A model generated the notes under the pieces. The model was not told the origin of the DNA, made no database searches, and worked only from the letters and a program-made list of their open reading frames with translations. Made by a program: the position numbers and the translations under genes. From Treponema sp. (GTDB lineage Bacteria; Spirochaetota; Spirochaetia; Treponematales; Breznakiellaceae), in assembly GCA_031255615.1 (NCBI GenBank), contig JAIRSD010000201.1, forward strand, positions 1 through 13,956: a stretch of 13,956 bases of DNA. The letters are read 5' to 3'. Each line of letters starts with the position of its first letter. The first letter of the stretch is position 1. Positions 5,942-13,763 of this stretch are shown piece after piece.

Positions 5942-7262
5942 AACCCGGACCGCCCTTTTCGCGGGGCCCTTCCTGTTCCTGGTTCTTTCCCTGGGAGCCC
6001 AGGAGGATCCGGCATCCCTGGCCGGAGAATTCCCCCGGCCCCTGCGCCGGCAGATATTCTCTCCGCCGGAACGCCTGACCTCTTCCCCGGCCGCCGGGAG
6101 AATCCCGGCGGATCCACCGGCCCTTTCCATCTCCGGCATCGCGGAACCCCTCACCCAGGAGTATATCAACCGCTACACGAAGCCCGCGGGCCTGGCCTGG
6201 CTTAAAGAATCGATAGAACGGGGGGCCCCCTACCTGGGTTTTATCCGGGAGGAGATCGCAAAGCGGGGCCTGCCGGCGGAACTCCTGTACCTGCCGGTCA
6301 TCGAATCCGGCTACGTCCCCGGCGCCGTGAGCCGTTCCGGGGCCGCGGGGCTGTGGCAGTTTATGCGGAATTCCATTGCCCCCTTTGATATGCGGGTGGA
6401 CGGCTGGATAGACGAGCGGATGGACTTCTGGAAATCCACCCAGGGGGCTTTGCGGAAGCTGGAGGAGAATTATCAAATATTGGGGGACTGGGCCCTGGCT
6501 CTGGCGGCCTACAACGCGGGGCTGGGGGGGGTAAACCAGGCGATTAAGCGCGGCGGGGTGAAGGATTACTGGGAGCTTTCCCGGCGGAAGATCCTGCGGA
6601 CCGAAACCGTCCACTATGTGCCCAAATTCCTGGCGGCGGCCCATATCCTTTCCCAGCCCCGGAAATACGGCCTGGAAAGCTGGCGGGAAAACGCCCGCTG
6701 GACCAGGGTTCCGGCGGGGAAAATGGTGGATCTCAGCATCCTGGCCCAGGAAGCGGCAATCGATCCCGTCCTCCTCCGGGAGGGGAACCGGGAACTGCTC
6801 TACAACGCCAGCCCCCCGGAATCCGGCCACCTGATCAAGGTCCCCGCGGAAAGCGCCGCCAGGGTGGAGGAAGTCCTGAACCGGCAGGGCCTGGAGCTGA
6901 TGCGGAACTACTACTACCATACGATCAGCTTTGGGGACACCCTCTCCGCCCTGGCCCTCCATTACGGGGTCAGCGTCTCCCTCATCGAAAAGACCAATCC
7001 GGGGATACGGAGCCATGCCCTCAGAATCGGCAGCCGCCTCAAGATCCCCGCCCTTAAGGAAGTAAAACCCTATACCAACAATGCCCAGCAGGGCGGCGAC
7101 GCCGCATCCTTTACGGGAATCTATCTGGTCAAAAAGGGGGACACCCTCTGGTCTATCGCCCTGGCCTACGGCACGGATCCCCTGAACCTGGCACGGGCGA
7201 ATAATATGGACATCGGGGGCCTTCTCCGCGAAGGACGGACCCTGAAGGTGCCGATAAGATAG
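5925..7262 (+). CDS. mltD: Membrane-bound lytic murein transglycosylase D-like, with two LysM domains
   Basis: A 445-residue periplasmic enzyme of the MltD type (lysozyme-like SLT fold). These enzymes cleave the MurNAc-GlcNAc bond of peptidoglycan and form 1,6-anhydro-MurNAc ends. A signal peptide occupies about 1-25 (core LFAGPFLFLVLSL, then GAQ). The SLT domain runs from about 95 to 250: LYLPVIESGY (121-130) with the probable catalytic Glu127, SGAAGLWQF (138-146), and ALAAYNAGLGGV (192-203). Two LysM domains follow at about 331-375 and 398-443, the latter with the typical KKGDTLWSIA; they bind glycan chains. E. coli MltD is a lipoprotein, but no lipobox cysteine is seen here, so this one may be soluble. 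The ATG at 5925 lies inside the preceding gene (17 bp overlap), implying coupled translation. The symbol reflects architecture, not proven orthology. Confidence 0.9.
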   Translation: MGKNSKTRTALFAGPFLFLVLSLGAQEDPASLAGEFPRPLRRQIFSPPERLTSSPAAGRIPADPPALSISGIAEPLTQEYINRYTKPAGLAWLKESIERGAPYLGFIREEIAKRGLPAELLYLPVIESGYVPGAVSRSGAAGLWQFMRNSIAPFDMRVDGWIDERMDFWKSTQGALRKLEENYQILGDWALALAAYNAGLGGVNQAIKRGGVKDYWELSRRKILRTETVHYVPKFLAAAHILSQPRKYGLESWRENARWTRVPAGKMVDLSILAQEAAIDPVLLREGNRELLYNASPPESGHLIKVPAESAARVEEVLNRQGLELMRNYYYHTISFGDTLSALALHYGVSVSLIEKTNPGIRSHALRIGSRLKIPALKEVKPYTNNAQQGGDAASFTGIYLVKKGDTLWSIALAYGTDPLNLARANNMDIGGLLREGRTLKVPIR

Positions 7263-7265
7263 GTG

Positions 7266-8162
7266 ATGGATCTTTCAAAGGGCGGCCTTTGCCGCCGCGT
7301 GTTATGCTGCATTTTCAGCCTCGCCGCCCTCCGGGGGGGGGCCCAATCGACGGCCGCAAGCATCTCCGGCGCCCTGGCGTGGGACAAAATGGAAGTTTCC
7401 GCCCAGGTTTCCCTGAACATGAAATCCGCGGGCCTGCGGCTTCCCGCCGGCAGAACCGGGGGGGAAGAAATTATCGCCGCGGAGTACATGGCCCTGATGC
7501 GGCCCCTGATCCTCTCGATTCCGGTGGATTCCTCCAGTATAGCGGCGGATCATCTAACGGGGGGGGGATTCTCCCTCCACAAGGCGGAAAGCTACGTCCT
7601 TTCGGCCCGGACCACCCCGCCGGCCATGAGCCCCGACCTGGCGTATATGCGGGCGGCCTATACCATCAGCCTGGGGAAACTTTCCGCGGAATTCGTCAAC
7701 AACCGCCGCCCCCTGGCCCCCCCGCGGGTTCTGGCGTCCCTGCCCGGAGCGGCCTATACGGGAATCGTCGTCATCGCCGGGGGGGAACTGCCCCTCCACG
7801 GAACCAAACGGAGCGCCCGGGTCGTCCCCTGCCTTTTCCCCCGAATCTGGGACAGCGATATGCGGCTGATCTACGACAAGGATATGCTGGAATCCCGGGA
7901 AAGCGTCATGGTCCACTACGGGGCGGAGGATTCGATCTTTCAAAGAAACCCTTCCGGCCTTTCGGCGGAGATGGAAGCCCTGGTGGGGGACAAGCCCCTG
8001 AGGATTCTGGCCCGGGGAGTCTTCGGAATCCGGCCCACGGACCCCATCATCGACCGGGAAGACGCCATGGCCGTCATTTCCAGCGAGGAAAACCGCCTCC
8101 TCCTGCGGGAAGGCAGGGTGGTCATCATCCTGGACAAGGATCTGCTGAAGACGGAATTCTGA
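7266..8162 (+). CDS. Secreted protein of unknown function, third gene of the envelope cluster
   Basis: A 298-residue protein I do not recognise. It begins with a probable signal peptide (CRRVLCCIFSLAAL, 9-22, cleavage near GGAQ, 24-27). The rest is a mixed sequence without membrane segments. Two features stand out: a central stretch with GAAYTGIVVIAGGELP, and a C-terminal AVISSEENRLLLREGRVVIILDKDLL-like beta/alpha pattern ending near residue 295. It starts four bases after the stop of the transglycosylase gene, so the two are cotranscribed and a periplasmic or cell-wall role is plausible. A GTG at 7263 directly before the ATG could also be used; GAAGGTG at 7244-7250 is rather distant to act as ribosome binding site. 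Two G9 runs lie in the gene, at 7333-7341 (end of the signal peptide) and 7559-7567. Confidence 0.72.
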   Translation: MDLSKGGLCRRVLCCIFSLAALRGGAQSTAASISGALAWDKMEVSAQVSLNMKSAGLRLPAGRTGGEEIIAAEYMALMRPLILSIPVDSSSIAADHLTGGGFSLHKAESYVLSARTTPPAMSPDLAYMRAAYTISLGKLSAEFVNNRRPLAPPRVLASLPGAAYTGIVVIAGGELPLHGTKRSARVVPCLFPRIWDSDMRLIYDKDMLESRESVMVHYGAEDSIFQRNPSGLSAEMEALVGDKPLRILARGVFGIRPTDPIIDREDAMAVISSEENRLLLREGRVVIILDKDLLKTEF

Positions 8163-8194
8163 GGGAAAGCCGGATTATTCAATAGGTCCATTGT

Positions 8195-8576
8195 TTGGGC
8201 GCATCCCCGCCTGCGGCGCGGCTGCTCCGCACCCTTTATCCTTTGCGCTGCTCAACATCCGGCATCCGTGCCGGCTTGCCTGGATGGAGTTTCGCGCAGC
8301 GAAACTCCGGGAAACCAAAACGCGCAGCGTTTTGGTTCGGCGTCCCTGCCGGCCTGAAACAACGGAAGGCTTGTGAGTTTCGCGGCGGAGCGCGAAACTC
8401 CGCACAGCGGACGGCGGCCTGAAGGCGCCGCGCGGAGCGCGGCGCCTCAGAGGCGAAAGCCGCGCCGCTCGGCGCGGCTTTCGCCCGCGCAAGGGATAGG
8501 AGCGGAATAAAAACCCGCAGGGTTTTTGTTAGAGCGGATAGCCCGGTTTTTTTGCGAAGCAAAAAAATGCGCCCAA
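8195..8576. repeat. Hairpin island 2, with 10 bp terminal inverted repeats
   Basis: The island is bounded by TTGGGCGCAT (8195-8204) and its exact complement (8567-8576). Inside are perfect hairpins: 8286-8295/8299-8308 (loop GCA), 8313-8323/8327-8337 (GCA), 8375-8384/8391-8400 (six-base loop), 8424-8433/8437-8446 (GGA), 8452-8466/8471-8485 (GCTC), 8509-8516/8520-8527 (GCA), 8547-8555/8559-8567 (GAA). Read on the minus strand the right half follows the order of island 1, including 32 identical bases. The left end shows island 1's plus-strand order more loosely (TGCTCCGCACCC, TTTATCCTTTGCGC), so the whole is roughly head-to-head. It fills the gap between the envelope cluster and the Opp-like operon. 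None of the stems is followed by a clear terminator T-run on the plus strand except 8509-8527, which ends GGGTTTTTGTT and might terminate weakly. Confidence 0.88.
8509..8530 (+). terminator. Possible weak intrinsic terminator within hairpin island 2
   Basis: AAAAACCC, loop GCA, GGGTTTTT followed by GTT resembles a bidirectional intrinsic terminator with a short GC core. It lies about 350 bp past the stop of the preceding gene and is also one of the island's regular hairpins, so its role is uncertain. Confidence 0.3.
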
Positions 8577-8660
8577 CCTGCACTCGATGCGGGGCGCGGT
8601 CTAAACCGGGAAGCGTCCGCCGAATCCTCTTTGTGGACGGGATCGCTTATTTTGATTAAC

Positions 8661-10496
8661 ATGAAGGGTATGAAAAAAGCCATGAAAGGGGCCCTGGCCC
8701 TGGGATGCGTCCTCCTGTTTTCCTGCGGCGGGGGGGAGGAACTGTCGCTGGAAGAGATTGAAAAACGGGGCAGAGAGGGGCTCGCCGAAATACTGGCCGC
8801 GACGGTCGCCAAACCCTGGCGGGGGGAAGAATTTACCGCCGGCGTTGCGGGGGGGACCTGGAATGCCAGCAGCACCGGGGAACCGAAAAGTTTTAACCTG
8901 CTGGTGGCGGAGCGGGACGCGGAGACGAACGCCATTGTGGGCAGTATGCACGATTACCTTCTGAGCTACGATGTGGTGCGCCGGGAGTGGAAAGCCGGCT
9001 GCGCCGAGGCGGAGATAGCGGTGGACGAGGAATCGGGAACCATGGACGTGATCTACACTCTGCGGGAAAATCTTTATTGGAGTTACTATCAGGACGACCG
9101 GCCCGCCGTTCCCGTAACCAGCGACGATGTGGTGTTTTGGTACAATGAAATTCAGGGGGACCGGCAGTTTCAAAGTTCCTCCTACAACAGCCAGTTTATG
9201 ACCCTGGAAGACGGCGGGGAGGCCCATATCGACATCAGAAAGATTGACGACCGGCGTTTCGCCTTCCACTTTCCCCGGCCGGACGCGGATCCCCTTCTGG
9301 CGACGAATATGAATTTCGGCCCCGCCTTTATATACCGGGAAGCGAAGGAGTCCGGGGGGGGCCAGGGGGTGCTGGATCTCTTTAACGTATCCACGGATCC
9401 CCGGCTGATTCCTTCCATGGGGCCCTGGTTTTTGATCGAATATATTCCCGGCCAGCGGCTGGTCTACAAGCGGAATCAGGATTACTGGGAAAAGGGCGCC
9501 GCCGGTCTGAGCGTTCCGTACGTCGAAGAACGGATCGTTCAAATTCTGCCGGATCAGAATACCCAACTGCTGGTATTCAAGGAGGGCGGGCTGGAGGGCT
9601 ACTCGTCCCGCCCGGAGGACCTGGACGATCTTATCAAGAATCAGCATACCGGCTACACGGTGTTTAACGCGGAGGGGAGTATCGCCGCGGGGCTTTGGAG
9701 TTTTAATCAAAATCCCCAAAACAGGGACAGCCCCCAGTACGAGTGGTTCACTCAAAAGGAATTCCGCCAGGCCATGAGCTGTCTGCTTAACCGGAACCGG
9801 ATCATCGCCCAGGTATACCGGGGGCTGGCGGAGCCGAAACTCGATTTTTTTCCTCCCCCCAACCCCTTCTACAACGAAGATATTACGCTGCGCTACCTCT
9901 ACGATCCGGAACGGGCGGTGGAGCTGTTAAAGTCCATCGGCATCAAACGGGATCGGCGGGGGATTATGCGGGACGGTAAAAACAGGCAGATTGAGTTCGA
10001 CCTTTCTATTTCCAGCGACGTGACCGTTGTCGCGGATATGGCCTCGATCATCCGGAACGAACTGGAAAAGCTGGGAATCAAAATGAATATCCGGGCCGTG
10101 GATTTCCAAAAGCAGGTGGAACAGCTTAGTTCCACCTACGATTGGCAGTCCATTATCATCACCCTGGGGTCCACCTTCTTCCCTACCCAGGGGAGCAATG
10201 TCTGGCCTTCCACGGGGAACCTCCATCTTTGGCATCCCTTGCAGGAAAGCCCCGCCACCGAATGGGAAGCCCGGGTGGACTATCTCTACAACGAGGGGAA
10301 ATACACTATCGACAGGGAGGCGGCGAAAAAAATATGGGACGAGTATCAGGAGATCATCCTGGAACAGTGTCCGGTGATCTACCTTCTTAGACCCCGCAGT
10401 TTTTTCGCCCTGCGGAATCGCTGGGATCTTTCCAATTTTTATTATGATAATTTGAACGGCGTGGAAAGCTCCCACATCTTTCTCAAGCAGCCCTAA
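8661..10496 (+). CDS. ABC transporter substrate-binding lipoprotein, family 5 (OppA/DppA type)
   Basis: A 611-residue lipoprotein of SBP family 5, which captures peptides, nickel chelates, opines or similar solutes and passes them to the permease. The signal is KKAMKGALALGCVLLFSC, with C22 as probable lipidation site (box LFSC, relaxed). The family body follows: a TLRENLYWSYYQDDRPAVPV stretch, then TSDDVVFWYN (153-162), the typical position where family 5 has an 'A/SxDVxF' motif, and late-domain text such as CPVIYLLRPRSFFALRN near the C-terminus. Length is at the upper end for the family. The ligand cannot be read from sequence. The ATG at 8661 is chosen because residues before it do not belong to a signal peptide; an ATG at 8670 also fits. 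No clear Shine-Dalgarno; TATTTT (8648-8653) lies seven bases before the ATG. The stop overlaps the permease start (TAATG). Confidence 0.92.
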   Translation: MKGMKKAMKGALALGCVLLFSCGGGEELSLEEIEKRGREGLAEILAATVAKPWRGEEFTAGVAGGTWNASSTGEPKSFNLLVAERDAETNAIVGSMHDYLLSYDVVRREWKAGCAEAEIAVDEESGTMDVIYTLRENLYWSYYQDDRPAVPVTSDDVVFWYNEIQGDRQFQSSSYNSQFMTLEDGGEAHIDIRKIDDRRFAFHFPRPDADPLLATNMNFGPAFIYREAKESGGGQGVLDLFNVSTDPRLIPSMGPWFLIEYIPGQRLVYKRNQDYWEKGAAGLSVPYVEERIVQILPDQNTQLLVFKEGGLEGYSSRPEDLDDLIKNQHTGYTVFNAEGSIAAGLWSFNQNPQNRDSPQYEWFTQKEFRQAMSCLLNRNRIIAQVYRGLAEPKLDFFPPPNPFYNEDITLRYLYDPERAVELLKSIGIKRDRRGIMRDGKNRQIEFDLSISSDVTVVADMASIIRNELEKLGIKMNIRAVDFQKQVEQLSSTYDWQSIIITLGSTFFPTQGSNVWPSTGNLHLWHPLQESPATEWEARVDYLYNEGKYTIDREAAKKIWDEYQEIILEQCPVIYLLRPRSFFALRNRWDLSNFYYDNLNGVESSHIFLKQP

Positions 10497-11554
10497 TGCG
10501 GAAGCTCCTCGTTCCGGTTTTTAAATTTCGCCGCCGCTTTCCCCTGGCCGCCTATATTCTGAGCCGTGTTTTTACCATGGCGGCTACCTTGTTTATTCTG
10601 GGGCTGGCGGTCTTTTTGCTGATGGATCTCGCCCCCGGGGATATTGTAAGCCAGCTTATGATGCAGCAGCTTTTTGCGGATGAAGGATTTAACCGCGGGG
10701 GGGAGCGCAACTTTACCGCGGAACAGTTCGCGGCCCAGCGGACGGCCCTGGGGCTGGACAGGCCCTTTTACGAGCAGTACTTCCACTGGCTGGGCAGGGT
10801 CCTCCTGCACGGGGATCTGGGGGTCAGCCTGATAAGCCGGGCGCCGGTCTCCTTCCTTATCGCCAGCCGGCTTTTTAATTCGGTTCTGCTCAACCTTATT
10901 TCCCTGGTGCTCATCACCTCCTTTTCATTCCTCCTGGGGGTATATTTTTCCACCAAGGCGGGGACCAGGGCCGACATGGCGGTAAGTTTCTTCGCCCTGG
11001 TCCTCCACGCATTTCCAGGGATTCTGCTCCTCATCCTTTTGCAGCTTTTTGCCTCGACGACCGGCCTTTTCCCGGTTACCGCCTATCCCTCCTTCCCCTT
11101 TTCCGAGGCCCCCGGCCGTTTTGTGTTCTCCTACGTCCACCATATTTTCCTTCCCCTCCTCTCCGCCTTTTTGGGGGGCATAGGGGGGACCCTGCGGATG
11201 ATCCGGGCCACCATGCTGGACCAGCTTGGCCAGCCCTATATCACGAGCCTCCGCTCCCGGGGCATCGCCGAATGGCGGATCTATCTGTGCCACGCCTTTA
11301 GAAACACCCTTAATCCCTATATCACGGGGAGCGCGAATCTGCTGGCGAGCCTTTTTTCCGGTTCCCTGATTCTGGAAATAATTTTTGCCTACCCCGGCAT
11401 CGGGCGGCTTATGTACGAGGCGGTGATCCAGGAAGACGTCAACCTGGTGCTCACCAATATTATGTTCATATCCTTTCTGGTCCTCCTGGGGATGGTGCTG
11501 GCCGATGTCCTCCTGGCTTTGGTGGACCCCCGGATCAGATACGGGAAGGAGTAG
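10496..11554 (+). CDS. Peptide/nickel-type ABC transporter permease, OppB/DppB family
   Basis: A 352-residue inner-membrane permease of the BPD_transp_1 superfamily. After a short basic N-terminus (about 1-18) comes the first membrane segment (about 25-45) and the family-typical LAPGD. A periplasmic stretch with LDRPFYEQYFHWLG follows, then five further hydrophobic segments. The coupling (EAA) loop is at 248-270 (YITSLRSRGIAEWRIYLCHA), with the conserved Gly in RSRGI. The C-terminus DVLLALVDPRIRYGKE is typical. The protein forms the translocation channel together with the second permease. Its ATG shares a base with the stop of the binding-protein gene (TAATG), and no ribosome binding site is needed if translation is coupled. 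Slightly longer than the usual 306-340 residues. Confidence 0.93.
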   Translation: MRKLLVPVFKFRRRFPLAAYILSRVFTMAATLFILGLAVFLLMDLAPGDIVSQLMMQQLFADEGFNRGGERNFTAEQFAAQRTALGLDRPFYEQYFHWLGRVLLHGDLGVSLISRAPVSFLIASRLFNSVLLNLISLVLITSFSFLLGVYFSTKAGTRADMAVSFFALVLHAFPGILLLILLQLFASTTGLFPVTAYPSFPFSEAPGRFVFSYVHHIFLPLLSAFLGGIGGTLRMIRATMLDQLGQPYITSLRSRGIAEWRIYLCHAFRNTLNPYITGSANLLASLFSGSLILEIIFAYPGIGRLMYEAVIQEDVNLVLTNIMFISFLVLLGMVLADVLLALVDPRIRYGKE

Positions 11555-11563
11555 GGGCGGGGC

Positions 11564-12739
11564 ATGAAAAAATTCCTCCGTTATTTACGCGCCCGGCCCC
11601 TGGGGTTTGCCGCCGTTCTTATCCTGGTTCTCCTGTACCTGGTCATGATCCTTGCCGAATTCGTCGCCCCCTACGGGGCCAATACCTCCTTTCCGGAGTA
11701 CAGCTACCATCCCCCCAATGTCAGATTCCACCGGGGAAGGCTTACGGCCCAGGAATGGCGGGTTACCAACACGGTAAACTGGAAGTACGTCCGGGTCCGG
11801 GACCGGTACAGCCCCATCCGATTCTTCACCGGGGGGGAGTCCTACCGGTTTTGGGGCCTTGTCTCCGGGGACCGCCATCTTTTTACCACGGACGACGAGT
11901 CCGGCGCGGCGGGCTACCCGGCCTTCCTTATGGGGGCCGACAACCTGGGGCGGGATCTTTTTTCCCGGATTGTCTATGGCAGCCGCATCTCCCTGACCAT
12001 CGGATTCGCGGCCACCGCCATTTCCCTGGGCCTGGCGATTCTTTTCGGCGGCCTGGCCGGTTACTTCGGCGGTATAACCGATTGGGGCATCATGCGCTTC
12101 GCCGAATTCTTTATGCTTATCCCCGGCCTTTATCTTATCTTGTTCCTCCGTTCCCTTATGGCCAATAACATGGATTCCGGCCAGGCCTATATGATGATCA
12201 CCCTGATTCTCTCCCTGGTGGGCTGGCCCGGTTCCGCCCGCACCATCCGGGGCATGGTCCATTCCATTAAGCGGGAAGAATTTGTCCTGAACAGCCAGTT
12301 GGAGATGATTCCGCCCCTGGCCATTATTACCAGGTTTATCATCCCCCAGATCGCCAGCCTTCTTATTGTGAATGTGGCCCTCTCCATCCCCGGCTTTATT
12401 ATGACGGAAACCACCCTTTCCTATCTGGGCCTGGGGATCACCGAGCCCGCCGTCAGTTGGGGCAGCCTTATCAAACGGGATATTAGTACCCTGTCGAACC
12501 TCCGGGCCTATCCCTGGCTGCTCTCGCCGGTGTGGTTTCTGCTGGGGGTGACCCTGGCCTTTAACTTCCTGGGGGACGCCCTGCGGGATTACTATGACCC
12601 CTACCATACGATCTCCGCCCGGCGGCGGCGGAGGCAGGACGGGGCCGTTGGAGGGGGCGCTGCCGGCGGTACTGGAAGCGGCATCGAAGGCGGCGCCGGG
12701 GGCGGAAAAAGAAGAACAAGGCGGAACACCGATGAATGA
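11564..12739 (+). CDS. Peptide/nickel-type ABC transporter permease, OppC/DppC family
   Basis: A 391-residue second permease. A first membrane segment (about 13-33) is followed by an unusually long periplasmic region to about residue 120. Then comes MGADNLGRDLFSRIVYGSRI (from 123), matching the family motif GTDxxGRDxxSRxxYG, and five more hydrophobic segments. The EAA coupling loop (237-262) reads REEFVLNSQLEMIPPLAI: the usual EAA is LNS and the usual Gly is Met248. The transmembrane part ends at GDALRDYYDP; beyond it lies a tail of about 40 residues rich in Arg and Gly, absent from typical members. AGGAG (11547-11551) lies 12 bases before the ATG. The last eight bases overlap the ATPase start (ATGAATGA). 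It pairs with the OppB-like permease. Confidence 0.92.
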   Translation: MKKFLRYLRARPLGFAAVLILVLLYLVMILAEFVAPYGANTSFPEYSYHPPNVRFHRGRLTAQEWRVTNTVNWKYVRVRDRYSPIRFFTGGESYRFWGLVSGDRHLFTTDDESGAAGYPAFLMGADNLGRDLFSRIVYGSRISLTIGFAATAISLGLAILFGGLAGYFGGITDWGIMRFAEFFMLIPGLYLILFLRSLMANNMDSGQAYMMITLILSLVGWPGSARTIRGMVHSIKREEFVLNSQLEMIPPLAIITRFIIPQIASLLIVNVALSIPGFIMTETTLSYLGLGITEPAVSWGSLIKRDISTLSNLRAYPWLLSPVWFLLGVTLAFNFLGDALRDYYDPYHTISARRRRRQDGAVGGGAAGGTGSGIEGGAGGGKRRTRRNTDE

Positions 12740-13763
12740 CGGCATACCCCTTCTTGAGGTCCAGAATCTGGAGGTAGTATTCTCTCTTTCCTGGGGAAGG
12801 GAGTCGGTAGACCTGCGGGCCGTGCGGGGAGTGTCGTTCCGGATAAAAAGGGGGGAGATTCTCGGCATCGTGGGGGAGTCCGGTTCCGGAAAAAGCGTAT
12901 CCACCCAGGCGGCGCCGGGGCTGCTTCCGGGGAACGCCTCCGTTAGCGGTTCGGTGCGTTTCGAGGGGGTCGAATTGCTGAACCGGGGGACTCCCTTTCT
13001 CCGGCAGTACCGGGGAAAGCGGATTGGGGTCATCTACCAGGAGCCCGGCCGTTCCTACGACCCCTTGCAGAACATGGGGAGCGTATTCCACGAAACCTTT
13101 AGAAATATTGAACCAAAGATAAGCCGGGCGGAATCCGCCGAAAGGGCGGCGGCCCTGCTGGCGGAAACCGGCCTTGACCGGGGGAAGGAGCGGCTTTCCA
13201 ACTTTCCCCACCAGTTCTCCGGGGGCCAGCTCCAGCGTATCGGCATCGCCCTGGCCCTGGCCCAGGGCTGCGAACTCCTTATCGCCGACGAACCCACCAC
13301 CGCCCTGGACGTAACCATCCAGAAGCAGATTGTCGGCCTCCTTAAGGGTCTGAGGGAAAGCCGGGGCATTTCCATTATTTTTATCAGCCACGATATTGAT
13401 CTGGTGGCGGAAATTTCCAGCCGGATCATGGTGATGTACGGCGGCCTCATCATGGAATCCGGCCCGGTGGAACTTTTTACCGCCGGGGAACAGTCCCGGA
13501 AAGATGCCGCGGCGGCAAAGCTCCCGGGCCCCGCCGCCGTCCATCCCTATACCCGGGCCCTCCTGGCCGCCAGCCCCCGTTTCGGCAGCCACTATTCCCG
13601 GTCCCGGCTTTCCACCATCCCCGGTAAGGTGGTGGACCCCGCCGCCCCGCCGCCGGGCTGCCCCTTCGCCCCCCGCTGCGCCGAGGCCGCCGCCGAGTGC
13701 GAGGCGGCGATCCCTCCCCTGCGGATCCGGGGGAACCATGAGCTGCGGTGCTTCCGCTGTTGA
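12732..13763 (+). CDS. Peptide/nickel-type ABC transporter ATPase, OppD/DppD family
   Basis: A 343-residue ATPase that would power the importer from the cytoplasmic face. Walker A is GESGSGKS (48-55), Q-loop YQEPGRS (102-108), ABC signature FSGGQLQR (162-169), Walker B LLIADEP (182-188), D-loop ALD (191-193), and H-loop His220 in ISHD. The oligopeptide-transporter C-terminal domain (oligo_HPY) is present: HPYTRALLAASP (271-282), then a cysteine-rich end with C310, C316, C323, C340 and C343. In some OppD-type proteins these cysteines are reported to bind an iron-sulphur cluster, so that is possible here. The residues after Walker A (VSTQAAPGLLP) depart from the common pattern. Start at 12732 overlaps the permease by eight bases, with AAGG about ten bases upstream. 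The partner ATPase (OppF type) is not seen in the window. Confidence 0.94.
   Translation: MNDGIPLLEVQNLEVVFSLSWGRESVDLRAVRGVSFRIKRGEILGIVGESGSGKSVSTQAAPGLLPGNASVSGSVRFEGVELLNRGTPFLRQYRGKRIGVIYQEPGRSYDPLQNMGSVFHETFRNIEPKISRAESAERAAALLAETGLDRGKERLSNFPHQFSGGQLQRIGIALALAQGCELLIADEPTTALDVTIQKQIVGLLKGLRESRGISIIFISHDIDLVAEISSRIMVMYGGLIMESGPVELFTAGEQSRKDAAAAKLPGPAAVHPYTRALLAASPRFGSHYSRSRLSTIPGKVVDPAAPPPGCPFAPRCAEAAAECEAAIPPLRIRGNHELRCFRC

Noticed and set aside
8195..8576. Integron attC sites
   Set aside because: Hairpins are imperfect-bulge-free, short and lack the RYYYAAC / GTTRRRY cores; no integrase or cassette genes adjoin.
8526..8660. 45-codon N-terminal extension of the binding protein
   Set aside because: The extension begins inside hairpin island 2 and would place the lipoprotein signal internally.
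8195..8660. Riboswitch or leader RNA for the Opp-like operon
   Set aside because: The structures match island 1, which lies upstream of an unrelated gene on the opposite strand, so they are repeats rather than an operon-specific sensor.
11585..13033. 482-codon open frame on the minus strand
   Set aside because: Antisense to the OppC- and OppD-like genes, whose motifs are unmistakable; its translation is low-complexity.
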